Of a DNA stretch of 64,000 nucleotides, positions 1-11,263 are shown in pieces. The stretch's first letter is position 1. Each line of letters opens with the position of its first letter. The notes beneath the pieces were generated by a model. It was given only the letters and a program-made list of their open reading frames with translations. It made no database searches and had not been told where the DNA came from. Both the position numbers and the translations under genes were made by a program. Origin of the DNA: Pomacea canaliculata (lineage: Eukaryota; Mollusca; Gastropoda; Architaenioglossa; Ampullariidae); the NCBI RefSeq assembly GCF_003073045.1, contig NC_037600.1:15578352-15642351 (forward strand), read 5' to 3'.

Positions 1-3000
1 TTTAGTTCGGTAAAATGTGATCTTCTCCAAGCACTGGAAACGTCAAGTGTCATATATATAAACATAGAACAATTTTAGTATCACTGTGTTACATTATTTT
101 ATAGTTTAGGCAGGGGCATGTAGTCTGAAATACAGTTTGTGGACTGACCTGTTTCTTGAGTGTTTCTATTGACCTGTATTCGGCAAACGTTCCACGAGCT
201 CCTTTCAGTTTCTGTTCCGCCAGATCCACCAGCTCTCCGTTAATAGAAAGGTTTTCCAAATCGTTTACTTTATTTATCAGTTGTTCTTTGTTCGTTTCCT
301 TCAGTTTTTCATTGACCTTCTGCCACGTCTGTTAAAAACCAAATAGTAATGTTTCTCAGCCACTAACTGGAGCAAAGAAAACCTCTAAATCATCCGCATC
401 TTGATATATTGAACACATGCTAAAAAAATTTAATTTTACAGTATCCTTACACAAAAGTTGTAATAAAATTATCAATACAATATTTTTATCATTAGTGTAA
501 TCAAGATAACTCAGAACTACAAAATTATATCTCATATCACTGAATACGGTTCAGTAGTGTACTTCTCTGTTGTAACTGCTGGTATCCCAAAAGATCACAC
601 ATGAGAAAATGATGAAAAGAATTAGTGAAAGTGAAGTGTACCTACGCGGTTTTCAATCTCACAAGACTGAACACGTACATAATGATTTCAAGGGTACACA
701 GTAGCACCCATTATTGTGTACATTAATGTACACCGTGTACTCACGTCAAGTTCCTCCTCGTTTTCTCCAATCAGAATGAAGGCTGCAACGATGACGTCAC
801 AGACGTGGTCTGGAAGTCTTCCCCCCGTCGCCTCGTCTTTTTTCCTGAGGGACTGCACCATCTTTTTCATTTCTTCCTGGCCCTCTTCGAACCAAGCCTG
901 TTCCCGAGCCATTTGACTGACACAGGTGTTGTCTATTTTCTTGAAGCATGCACGGAGTTCTTCCAAGTTATTACTTTTAAAGGCTTTTTCCACTTCTGCA
1001 CAGATAAATTGTACACAGATACACATACCCATATCTACACATACAAACTACGTGCAGAAACAGCCACGTGTACCAATTAGTGAGTCCCTAGTGTTATACT
1101 CTCCACACAAAAGCAAGTTTTATTTCGAATTCAAAATATATGTTCGTACCTTTATGAAACAGTGTCACTAGAATTTTCTTGGCGTCCTTAATGTCTCCTT
1201 TGTTCTGAAGGTTTGCAGCCTCGCACTTTTCGAGTCTTTGATTCAGCTCATCCAAGTTTCCTTCCTGTGCAGAAACACGCAATTCCTCTACCATACGTTT
1301 GTAGGATGTTTGCTTGGCTCGTATTTTTTTGTCTAATAACGGGTCTTTAATATCAGCCCTCTCGTCCTTTGAGGCAACTTTCTCTAACATCTCTGCGTCA
1401 TCCTTGCCAACAGAGACCCAAGCATCTTCGTGGAACTGTAACTTTTTCTGTAAAAAAGAAATATTTGTATTTTATGTAGCTCAGTAAATACTACTGGTAT
1501 ATTTACATGAGGTCCAAGCGAAAATAAATTCGATACTTTTTTTAAACACAGAATATTTCAATTAGAACTCTTCATATTATCAAGAAAAGATTATCGGGCA
1601 GCTCAAAAATATCAGTTCTCATGGTGGAGTGAGAGTATCTCAAATCTCAGAAAATTTCACATTTATGCCGCCTGCAATAGCCAGAGCCTAATTTTACATG
1701 CTACAACAAATAACAGAAAAAGATAATACTGCGTTACTGTCAAATATTATGTCTAAAAGTATTCAGTACAATACACTCCTCTTGGTATATCATATGCATT
1801 CGACATGCATCATAAAATAAATCAAATACGTATGAATATATGTGAAATTAAAGAGACAACACAAAAACAGCAATAACATGAATTTTCATTTTGATTAGTT
1901 TCCTATTTATATAATTATGACTTATAGCATTATTTGTTTAACGACCGATGACTACCAAAATTCTTCTTATGACTGTCTTATACAGACTAATTTTTTTTTC
2001 AAATAATAAAGTAGCTAAAACACACTCAAATGTGCACCATACAAGCCATGACATGGATGTTTGTTCAAATGTGGCTAACCAATTCCAAAGGTCAAATTAG
2101 TATTTATTCTGACAGTCTGTGTTTCTGTGCTTTTCATATGTGAAAATAGAGTTAACGTACAAAGGATCAGGTGGCATGCTCAACAAATGATACGATACTA
2201 TATATTGAAATGTTTATTCTATTTCGTCTTAAGCACACGACAACATCATTGGAATGTCCTTATAATCCGACACGTGCATCAATTGCTAAAATAGAAATAC
2301 CTTTCTGTCTTCGTCCGTAATTACTGCATTCAGTGTTTCATCGCTGGTCAGCAAGTAACTCACAACCTTAGAACCGAACAATGATTTTATTGATTCATCT
2401 TTTTGTGTTATCTTTTTTACAGTATCGACTTCAATGGAATATTCTGGTGTTGGGTCGTCTGCCGGCAGTCTCGCTGTGACCGTTACTTTATCTTCTTCTC
2501 GCTCCACGATGATATTGCCCCGAAGTTCTTCCGGTGTCCGAGTGCAGTGGACTAGTCTGGCCGAGATGTCCACGTCATCTTTAACCTTGAAGTGTATGCT
2601 GACCTCGTCACCACTTTTGACAGGCACAACCCCTTCCGGGTGGGAAGCCTCCAACAGACCAGCTTCAGCAGCTGCTTCACCAAAGCCAAACCCGTTTTCA
2701 GGACAGGACGGGAAGGGATGTGTGTCTGGAGCAACATCATCACAGACGATCTGAAAGTCGACTAGTCTGTTGATTTCATCTCCGTGAACTCCTAGTACTG
2801 TAAATGTGTATGTTCCAGTTACTGGAAGTCTGACCAAAAATGAGTCCGTCTGCTGAGTCCGCTTTATTCTGGAAGAAAACTGTCACGTATTAAGCAAAAC
2901 AAAATCGTACTTCGGTATATATTGATAACATGTTTTTCTGTTTCAAGTAAAATACTAACTATTGCAGAGGCTACCACTATCTTTAAAAAATCTAAAAGGT

Positions 3001-6000
3001 AAATATTTGCTATTTTTGAGAAAATTGCCACATTTTACCACTTTTAAATATTTAAACAATTTTGTCGTCTTTTCACAACTTATATGGTGACAAAAGTTAT
3101 TTTTTTCTCGACCTTCCTGTGTGATATTTCTTGTGAGGTTAAAAAGTATTATCCTTACATAGTTACGCAGAGTTCCGTTTGTATTTCCTTTGGGAATTTT
3201 CTTCCTGAACGACTTTCGTCGAAAAGCATCTCGTACGCCAGTTTATAACCACCTCCCTGACTAAACATGTCGATGAAACACCATCCAGTTGTGGACTTGA
3301 TCACGCACGTGAACGGGTTAGTCAGCTTCCATCCAGACGAAAAATACGGATAATGTAAGCAAGGCGACTCAACGAACTTCTCTTGTGTCCATGGTTCAGT
3401 CAGCAATTGTTTCTCTCTGTCATATGGGTGACATTTGTAAATCATCTCCTCAGGGTCAGTCAGGAAATAAAATTCGTTGAAAATGGGCGTCAGGGTACCC
3501 TCATTTGCTGTGAGACTAAACAACAAAAGTAACATAATGACAGAAAACTGTCACTATAAAGTGTGACATTCTATAAGTGTTACTGACAAGATCTTAAGAT
3601 CAGTAAGTGTTGCATCGCCATACTATCATTCCCGAATACATTTACTGTATATTGTGTTTGAAAACAAAGATTAATCCATAAATTAATGGAAAACAATAAA
3701 CAAGTTTTCTTGCTAATAGAATGAATAGAACTATGCAAACAAGTAGCTCTTGTTTTCTTCTAAGTAGATTATAGGTTTTGATATTAGTTTTTCTCTGAAC
3801 CATGGCAAAGATTTTAGAGATCTTCTGAAAGGTGCCAGTATACATTTATATCACAAAAGGCAATAGTTGAAGAATGTTTTACTGCATTTTTTATAATTAA
3901 ATGTATATCTGATTTTTAAATATGGTAATGCATAATCAAAATATACATAAATTTAGACTGCTAATATTTTCAACACTGTGCAGATATTTATAAAATATAT
4001 TGGAATGTAATTTATTGTACTTTGCAACAGTGAAAGGAATGATAACATCAGGTACATGTGTAATGGGGGACTCTACAGAATACGCAATAGTTTTTTTTAT
4101 TGCAATAAGACATTATTATGTTGAGCAGAATTGTTTCTTGCGATGAAAAAGGTACAAAATGCATTTAGATTGTTCCTAGTTCTAGGATTTAATAACAAAT
4201 TGCCAGCGCCAATGTACGAACCTGCTTTCAAAACGCCGTTAGAGGATTAGGACCCTAACCTTTCCAGGTCGTTGGGGGTCAGGTGCTAGAGACCTCACTT
4301 TTCTCGGGGCAAGCTATTACTTGAGGGCAATGCTCATCTCGTCACCCTCTATGTAGTCACTTGGGTTAACTGGGAAAAGTGTTCTGCGCTAATCGGGTAC
4401 TGAGCCAGTGCGCTCTCAGTTATGACGCAGGTATGTTGATATTCTACTCCAACGATAAAAAAAATCAGATCACTAGGACTACACACAAATAAAAAATTTT
4501 TTTAAATGAATCTGTGGAGTCGTGCAGCCACAGTACAGTCCATAATGCTGTTAGACATAACCATGAGAGTCTGCAGCTGTCACAGATTAACATACCATGG
4601 TGTCAGAACACATGCATCTGATTTAACACGAGTACATCGACATTATTAGTAGAATAACAAGAATAGCCTTGTTATAATCGCAAAAAAGGAATGGGTGTAT
4701 TTCATCCTCTTAGGTGCATATTTTTCTGTTCCTTCATGTACGAGTTTATGTATCAAACGCTAAAGACTATTTGAGCATAATTATCGCTATTTATAATTGT
4801 AAATTTATGCTGTTGCTGCTGATGATGATAATTATGATAATAATAAAGGTAGTAAGGCTGGTAAGGCGGCGAGAAGGAGCAAAGACGGAAACCGCTGTTA
4901 GAAGAAGACGCTGGCCTATAGAGACATGTCGTATCTACCTAAAACGACACAAAAATGTTACGAGGACGACATATACCTCACCTTTACTTATGTTATCCAG
5001 TTTCTTTGTAATGTAGCACTGTTTTATCCTTTATTACTTTTGTCCATTTAAAAAAATACCTGCCTACAACTTTACACGTAAAAAAGCAATAAGGTAAAAA
5101 AAAATACCTTATTGGTGTTCCGGAATCCTCAATCAGCACCAAATTTTCCTTTTGGTAACCACTTGCTGCTGCAAAGGCCCAGAAAGGAAACACGAACCGC
5201 CAGCTGTTTGCCACGAAAACAATTGCCCAGGTACCTAGTCCTTTTATATCGACATCACCTGGCTCGTAGGTTGTACCTTTTGCCTTGCCGTTCACAAGAA
5301 CACATGGGATTCTTGCAGCTCTGTCAAATTATTACAATTATTAACTTAGAAGTGCTAGCATGACAGCTGTATATTGTAGACGGTCCTTTTATGGATGTTG
5401 CGACGCGAGTAAATATTAAGTTAGTGATACAAATGATTACCTGCACATCTTGGCAAACATTTTACCGATTAAACTATTATATTTTGATGCCTCCTGTAGG
5501 TAATAGTCTGGACTGTTGTTGTCTCCACAGCTGCCTATCTCTTGTCGACATCCTATGTTCTGAGCGCTCATCCACACAAAAATGGTTCTTAACTTGTGTA
5601 GATCGGAGCTCAAATGACCGGTGAGGTGTTGAACAAGTTCGTTGAAACTCTCTTTTGGTGCATCGAGTTTCTGAAACACGCACAAAATAATGAAATGGAG
5701 AGGACAATGTGAACATTTGATGGAAGGGAGAATCTAACATCTTGTTATTGCAGAATCCTCTTTAAAAACTCAAACAGAGAGATTGTTGATAGATGGCTTT
5801 TTTGTGACAGGTTTCTATGAACTTTTATCAGAGCAAGTGCTCGAATTAAGTTGTTACGAGCAGCAGGTAGGGCTGTTATTGAACAACATTCCAGGGAACT
5901 ATGAGTTTTTAGAACTAGGACAGCCGCTCTCAACGTGTTTTGTTATTTCAGACGACGTGCAATAAGAGTCTGAAAGCATTTTCTGCCCGAAGCAATCTTA

Positions 6001-7880
6001 AACTCTTACATAGACAAGTGGTCTTGCTAATATTATAAAGAGACACAACTACAATGTATCGTAGTGCAGCTAGAGTGTGTTTTACTTCTGTTTTTATCTG
6101 TCTTCTATCTATATTTTCGGACAGTCAGACGGGAGTAGGGAAAACACTTTAAAGCTTATGTCATCCTGTGAAGTGCAGACATCAGTGCTGCAAAAGTCTG
6201 GTTCTAAAATTAATCTGTTGTTCATAAGAAATCAATTAAAGAGACCATGTTTTTTCTATCGTTGCAAGCTATGACTATGCTCAGTAGGTATAAATAGTAA
6301 TGTTTCTAATTTGTACCGCCCGAGCGTCCTTGTCCACCTCTGTGAAGTCTTCATCTCGGAGTAGGTCCTCCTTGAGGGTCTCCGGTGGGCATAGAGGTGG
6401 GTACCAGTCCTCGAGCTCCCATAGCTCCTGATCCTTACAGCAGACAGAGAGATTAAGAAACCTTAGCAAAATATGAACTACTCTTGCCTTGCTTTAATAA
6501 TGGTTGAGATCTAGCCAAATAGAATTGTATCCGCTAACTTCTAATATTTTTCAATAAAATTATAATGTTTCATAAGCTCCACCTCTGTAGAGATATCTGC
6601 ACAAGCATTTATATTTACTTTAAATTTGTTGTAGTATCACTTATCGATGAAGATGCATTTTAATACTGTCTTTTCCCTTCAATTTTTTCCTTCTTTTTAC
6701 TTAACATTACTTTGGAAGCGAGTAAAATTAGATCACGGCAAACTTACGATGACGTTTTGAAGAGAGAAATTGTATCATAAATACATCTGGAAGAACAGTA
6801 GTATCACTGAAGTGCAAAAACAATTTACAGGACACTTTCCATAAGATCCACCAACTCGACGTACCATTATGTTTATCCTTTTCGTATTTATTTGTGACCC
6901 TCCACAATCAAATGAGTCTTAAGTCGGGAATTTGAGATTTGCAAAATACATATTTAAAAAAATTACAGATTTTGAACTTTCGTTTGATACAAAAGTTGTT
7001 CTTCTAGTCCTAACATTGAGTTATAAACGTTTGAAGTGTGAAAGTACGGTGGCGGCCATTTTGAGAAAAGCGGGTTCAAAGATTGGCGTCAAGATGGCCG
7101 ACCAGATTTGCTTACTCCTAAACTTTTGCAGACAAATCTTTTGATCGGTTAATACTGGAATCGTTCTTGAAAGAAGCTGAACATACAGACTGTGGGCTTT
7201 CTGCCAAGGTATAACACGATGAGGTTATGACAGGGAAAGAGTATCGAAAAAGCGTTTGAATTTCGTCTGAAAGCAGTAAGGATCGCAGTAGAGTACCTCG
7301 ATTAAAACGTATTTTAAGTCGATTTCTAACTTTTATTTTAACATAGCAGTGTATTTTCCTGATAGTTTATTAACCAAGGAATCCATTTTTAAAGAAAAGT
7401 CAAACTGCACAAAACTGACCTCGATCACCTTTCGGGGCCTCTAGAACAAAACTGTTCCGTAAGACTTAAAGACTCATTTCGTCGTGGAGGGTCACATTTG
7501 TATATCTTGTTAAAAAAAAATTCGTATTTCTTCTTTGAACAGTGAGTACACTTTTGAGACACGTTGTCGTTCACTGTTGTAAAAAAGATGCTATATTCAC
7601 AAATTTTTTTCAGGCTACAGACAAGATCCAAACCCTTCATTCGATTTTTACTGCTCAGGATCTTCCGGAAAGATAACATGGGCTCGGTCATTTTTATAAG
7701 GTTGTAGTGTAAGGTTGAGATTTGATGTCACATTCATGGCTTTGCTTGCACATAAATATACTGCTTTATTTGCGCACCCACACATACACACACACTTTTT
7801 CACCAATCATATGAATATTCACGGTATAATTATTAAACGTATAAAAATAATGAAGTCACACGACGTCTGACCTGATTCAT
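1..7880 (-). CDS. KY/hillarin-like transglutaminase-fold protein, copy 1 (3' end outside window)
   Basis: Coding exons 5' to 3': 7872-7880, 6317-6433, 5441-5670, 5108-5320, 3159-3515, 2301-2868, 1150-1447, 745-995, 149-328 and 1-33 (partial). All have GT-AG borders and compatible phases. Translation starts MNQ at the end of an otherwise untranslated exon (7872-7955). Residues about 4-42 hold the conserved segment WYPPLCPPE...EVDKDARA. Residues 43-190 are the transglutaminase-like core (LHKLRTIFVWMSAQNI; CRAARIPCVLVNG; WRFVFPFWAF). Residues 190-500 are the KY/Ig-like beta part (NEFYFLTDPEE; LPVTGTYTF). The last 260 or so residues are helical and rich in Lys and Glu. The family consensus Cys, His and Asp align to Asn, Gly and Phe, so transglutaminase or peptidase activity is not expected. 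Known relatives act at the muscle or neuronal cytoskeleton; a scaffold role here is inference. Every exon is open. Confidence 0.82.
3516..5107. other. Large intron of copy 1, no gene
   Basis: This non-coding DNA aligns closely with 17,775-18,925 plus 23,717-24,244 of copy 2, where a LINE has been inserted. It contains an unclassified block of about 250 bp at 4,190-4,440, also present at 18,465-18,770. I see no coding potential. Confidence 0.6.
6894..7495. mobile_element. 602-bp MITE with about 32-bp terminal inverted repeats, copy 1 only
   Basis: The left end GTGACCCTCCACAATC and the right end (reverse complement) GTGACCCTCCACGACG form inverted repeats that continue into AAATGAGTCTT. A 4-bp ATTT repeat flanks both sides (6890-6893 and 7496-7499). 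There is no transposase frame. The corresponding site in copy 2 (about 26.05 kb) is empty, so the insertion came after the duplication. Confidence 0.75.
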
Positions 7881-7955
7881 CTGTGAAGTATGAGTAAACA
7901 AGAACTCTCAAAGTTCTTCTTACGTCGGCCAGTGGCTTCCAGAAATATGGCTGAT
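7872..7955 (-). other. KY-like copy 1 exon 2: 5' UTR plus start codon
   Basis: The exon is bounded by an acceptor AG and a donor GTCAG and ends with ATG AAT CAG. The same exon end and the same MNQ start recur at 26,414-26,422 and 39,602-39,610 in the other copies. In copies 1 and 2 the frame upstream of the ATG is closed by stops, which supports this ATG as the start. It splices in phase 0 to the DQELWELEDWYP exon. Confidence 0.6.
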
Positions 7956-8276
7956 CTGGATAAAAAGAAAAATAATAAATTGCTGTTGATAATAATCATC
8001 ATCCCCTTATTTTTTTCTGTAAAATTCATTTCACTTTCCTCAAGGTCTAGTGGAGGAGGTTTGCTGCTCCACTCGGGTATCAAACCGTCGCAACATTGGG
8101 TTCGGACCCCACTGGTCTAACTTATCGGGTTTAACAACATGGCAGACGTCGGATGCACAGCAGACTTAGTAAGGTCTTCTTGCAGCGATTAATTCTGTTT
8201 TCAATACACTTGTGTAGAACGGAGTTTGTAAGAAAAAAAAGAAGTCTGGCTAATAAATAAAAAAGACGGTACTTAC

Positions 8277-8335
8277 TTGAATTTCCCCAGAGGTAGAGAG
8301 ATTTGTTTCATTCACAAGCCTTATGTAGGTGTACA
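8277..8335 (-). promoter_or_regulatory. Putative core promoter and untranslated first exon, KY-like copy 1
   Basis: A block of about 110 bp is conserved upstream of all copies. Its transcribed part ends in AATTCAA followed by the donor GTAAGT (minus strand) and would splice to the exon at 7955. A weak TATA-like CATAAGG lies at about 8,319-8,326. Copy 2 and copy 3 have clearer TATA boxes in the same place. There is no transcript evidence; the call rests on conservation and donor position. Confidence 0.4.
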
Positions 8336-8339
8336 CAAT

Positions 8340-10458
8340 GATATGTTATCTCAGTCTGGTGACATATCCTAGATAAAGCGAGACATCCGACTTTAATGCT
8401 ACATTCACATAAATAATATTGTTCCGCCACTTTTAGCTGGACACAGATACGTGAACACCACAAAAATTGCCGTGAGTCTTACAAGGGTGAGCTGCTATTA
8501 AGACAACACCTTATCATGATCTACTTCAGTTTCTACCACTGGCCACAGACTTCAGTGACATCAGATGTGAAAATATAAGAAAGTTTATATTTACGTTTCC
8601 CCATCCTTCCAAAAAATAATAATTATTGAGAAATTCTCATTTCGTTACAAGATAATGACTGCGCTGTAAGTTATTAGCCTTTCATCAATGCTTATCAATT
8701 TTATTTTTCACTCTACTAAGTCTTTAACATGGTTAGTGTTCAACTGTCGTTTTCAAGAAAGTGTCCAACTCTCGTTTTCAAGAAAGTGTCACAGTCTTTT
8801 TGAGAAAATAGAAGAGAACAAAGATTACTGTGCTATCAGTTGAATGCAGCTCACGAGTCCTGGTGGTAACAAAGTAATTGTAGGGTTTTACAGATATGAA
8901 CCCCTTGCTCGGACTTATCGCACATTCAATCACCTGTACCTGCAAGCTCCTAATCAAGAATCATTCACCAATCCCACTCTTAATTAAAAAAATGTCACAT
9001 TATATTATATTTATTTTGCATCGGTTAAAAGCGAAGTACTAACGAAAACGCAAGAAAAAATGTGTATCGAATATATTTTATTGTATGTATTATTCATGTA
9101 TTTTTTTTTTTACTCTAAGTATCGATCCTAAGGTCTAAATACTTTAATAAAATAAACATTTTGTAACAAGCAGAGTTAACTAAGCATTCAGGAATGATGT
9201 TATAACAACGTAAAGTAATTGTAAATTTAACTGACAATTCCTAATAAAAACAAGGAAAGACTTAAAAACACAAACCATGCAATCGATAAATACATTTTAA
9301 AAAACAAGAAAAAAAAATTCATACGGTTTAATTTTACTTTTTTCATTCAAATCACCAAAAATCAATGACCTCCATACAAAGGCAGAGTAGGTCACTTTTC
9401 AACAAACAGATAACCGGCAGAAACTGCAGACGTGCAGACATGATACACATGCGTGTCGTTATTATTCAGAAAAAATAGTCTAAGGTAATATTACAACAAG
9501 TAATAAATAAGATAAACTATATATGCTACACATTTTCTTTCAAAATTATGTTGCAGTTTAATGTACACACCTCACACAGTATATAAAGAAAAATCTGCCT
9601 ATGGCGCAGGCTTTAGTATCTTCATTGACCTCAGATATGAGAACTTAGGTCAGGGTGCAGGTAGGTGTCAACATCCCACCTAAAGGTAAGAATTAAAACT
9701 GTCGCATTTTGTTACGAGACAATGATTGCATTTTAATTTTCTACTCAGCCTTTAGCACCAAACTAGTGCAACTGCTATTTTCGAGAAACGAAGATAACTG
9801 CAATATCAGTTGAATGTAGAACATGCGTCCGACAGGTAAAAGTTTGGGGAAGAGCAGATATGAAACACTTAGTCGTATTTTTAATGACTTATCACACATT
9901 CCATCACGTGTACCTTCAAGTTAGAGGATAGATGGTGACGTCACTTTGGGACTTTAGAGTCACGTGAGAAGCCACGCCCCTAACTGAATCCCACAACCAA
10001 ACAGCCAGTATTTTACTGTTGGTGTACTAACCTTTTCGAAATCAACATTTTGTGATTTCCTTCAACATAAAATTATTTTTTTGAAAAATATAAAAAATTT
10101 GAAACAAAAATTATGTCGGCGATTATTTTACTTTCCATACTTGGCTGACCTGCCGTCGGGTGCATGAGGGGAAACACATCTTATCAAATAACATTTTACC
10201 TCGTCCTTGAGTAATGGGTGGAAGTGCGAGTGAGATAAAATGTTTTATATTAGTGATTATTTGTGTTGGCAGTTTGAGTCTGATATGTATGCTAAAGTTA
10301 GATCACCTCTGTTAGTTCTGGAATGTGGCCGTTGGATCGAGGCGCATGTGGCGCGCACCCGCATTTTTGGTTTGAGTAAAGCAACCCAACCCCCACGCAA
10401 CTTTTGTTTCTTAGACAGCTTGTTTCTAGGACTGTGGCCAGAGATGTGTATGCGTGTG
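8340..10458. other. 5' flank of KY-like copy 1
   Basis: No gene is seen. Much of the stretch aligns with 26,870-28,651 and, more weakly, with 41,400-43,300. Conserved patches include the one around CTAAGGTCTAAATACTTTAA (9,130 and 42,197). About 360 bp (9.08-9.44 kb) is missing from copy 2. The short frame at 10,240-10,551 lies partly in the LTR and is duplicated with it; it looks fortuitous. Confidence 0.5.
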
Positions 10459-11258
10459 TGTCAGGGACGAGTTCAATTCACACTTTCACACTACTCGCAC
10501 TCACTGTACGCACACGTCCCCTTACGTGTTTTTTCATTCACAAATGAATGAATGAATGAAGGAGTCTTATAACGCGCAAAATCCGAATCATAGATTTGTC
10601 GTGGGCAACAAAACTTTTATATCAGTCAACATTAAACACACACACACGATACTGCCAACTATATATATATATAAAGTCTGTAGGTCTTCCACGCCGCGGC
10701 CTGTAAATCAAAGTTGTCGTATGTATTGAATATTTCGTTAAAGTCTTAGTTACTCACACCGCACTGCCTGAAGAGAACGTCTGAGCAACGCAAAAATAAA
10801 ACGTCTTGGTAAATTCCTCCCTTTCCCTGTTCCAGAAGTTGTGCAGTCTTGGCAACACTTGTCTGATATCCACAAACAAAACTTTTAGGGGAAACCACAT
10901 ACACGTTCCGGTTCTTAATAGGAGTAAGTGCTGACTTGGCAGACACCTAGTCGACGACTAAGAATATATTCTCTGGGATCAACACACAAGATCCAAAGCG
11001 AACACTACAAATAAATTCCCTGGGATCGACACACAAGATCCAAAGCGGACACCACACACTTTCAGTCCGCCTCTCTTAACTCCCACAGCCGTCTGCTCTC
11101 TTCCAAATAATTTTCACGCTACGTCCCTCTAAAATTGCGTCATAAAATGACGTCGGGTTCTGACGCGAAACACGACGCAACAAAAACACTCTCATACGGG
11201 TAAGGGCGATAATCCCTGACTAACAACAGACAAGGGCAACAACCCCCTGTTCCTAACA
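10459..11258 (-). mobile_element. Solo LTR of a Ty3-type element
   Basis: The 800-bp sequence begins TGTTAGGAACAGG and ends CCCTGACA on the minus strand, giving TGTTAG/CTGACA termini. GTGTG lies on both sides (10,454-10,458 and 11,259-11,263), a possible 5-bp target duplication, though the left side is low-complexity. The same LTR is the 3' LTR of the broken element at 28,652-31,121, where a polypurine tract fixes its edge. It is a fossil without internal sequence. Confidence 0.7.
10960..11056. repeat. 45-bp tandem repeat inside the solo LTR, two units
   Basis: Units share the core CTGGGATCRACACACAAGAT followed by CCAAAGCG. The matching LTR in copy 2 has three units (about 29,106-29,251), so the number of units changed after the duplication. 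Confidence 0.75.
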
Positions 11259-11263
11259 GTGTG

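Larger units (their letters stand above)
1..11258. repeat. Tandem segmental duplication unit 1 (partner 14,155-29,452)
   Basis: Exons, introns and about 3.4 kb of 5' flank of KY-like copy 1 align collinearly with copy 2. Similarity is patchy by eye: very high in the LTR and its flank (10.2-11.26 kb), high in the intron at 3.55-4.2 kb, much lower in the introns of the 3' half. It stops abruptly at 11,258, the outer edge of a solo LTR. Confidence 0.85.

Noticed and set aside
4190-4440. Possible SINE in the large intron (also 18,465-18,770)
   Set aside because: It is present in both copies only because of the segmental duplication; no tail, target duplication or clear promoter boxes.
8044-8118. 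tRNA-like A and B boxes (GGTCTAGTGG, GGTTCGGACCCC)
   Set aside because: No cloverleaf can be folded and box spacing is too long. It may be an old SINE scrap, but the support is too weak.
10240-10551. 103-aa frame, repeated at 28,433-28,756 with 107 aa
   Set aside because: It lies across the LTR edge and is duplicated with it; no homology, and composition like non-coding DNA.
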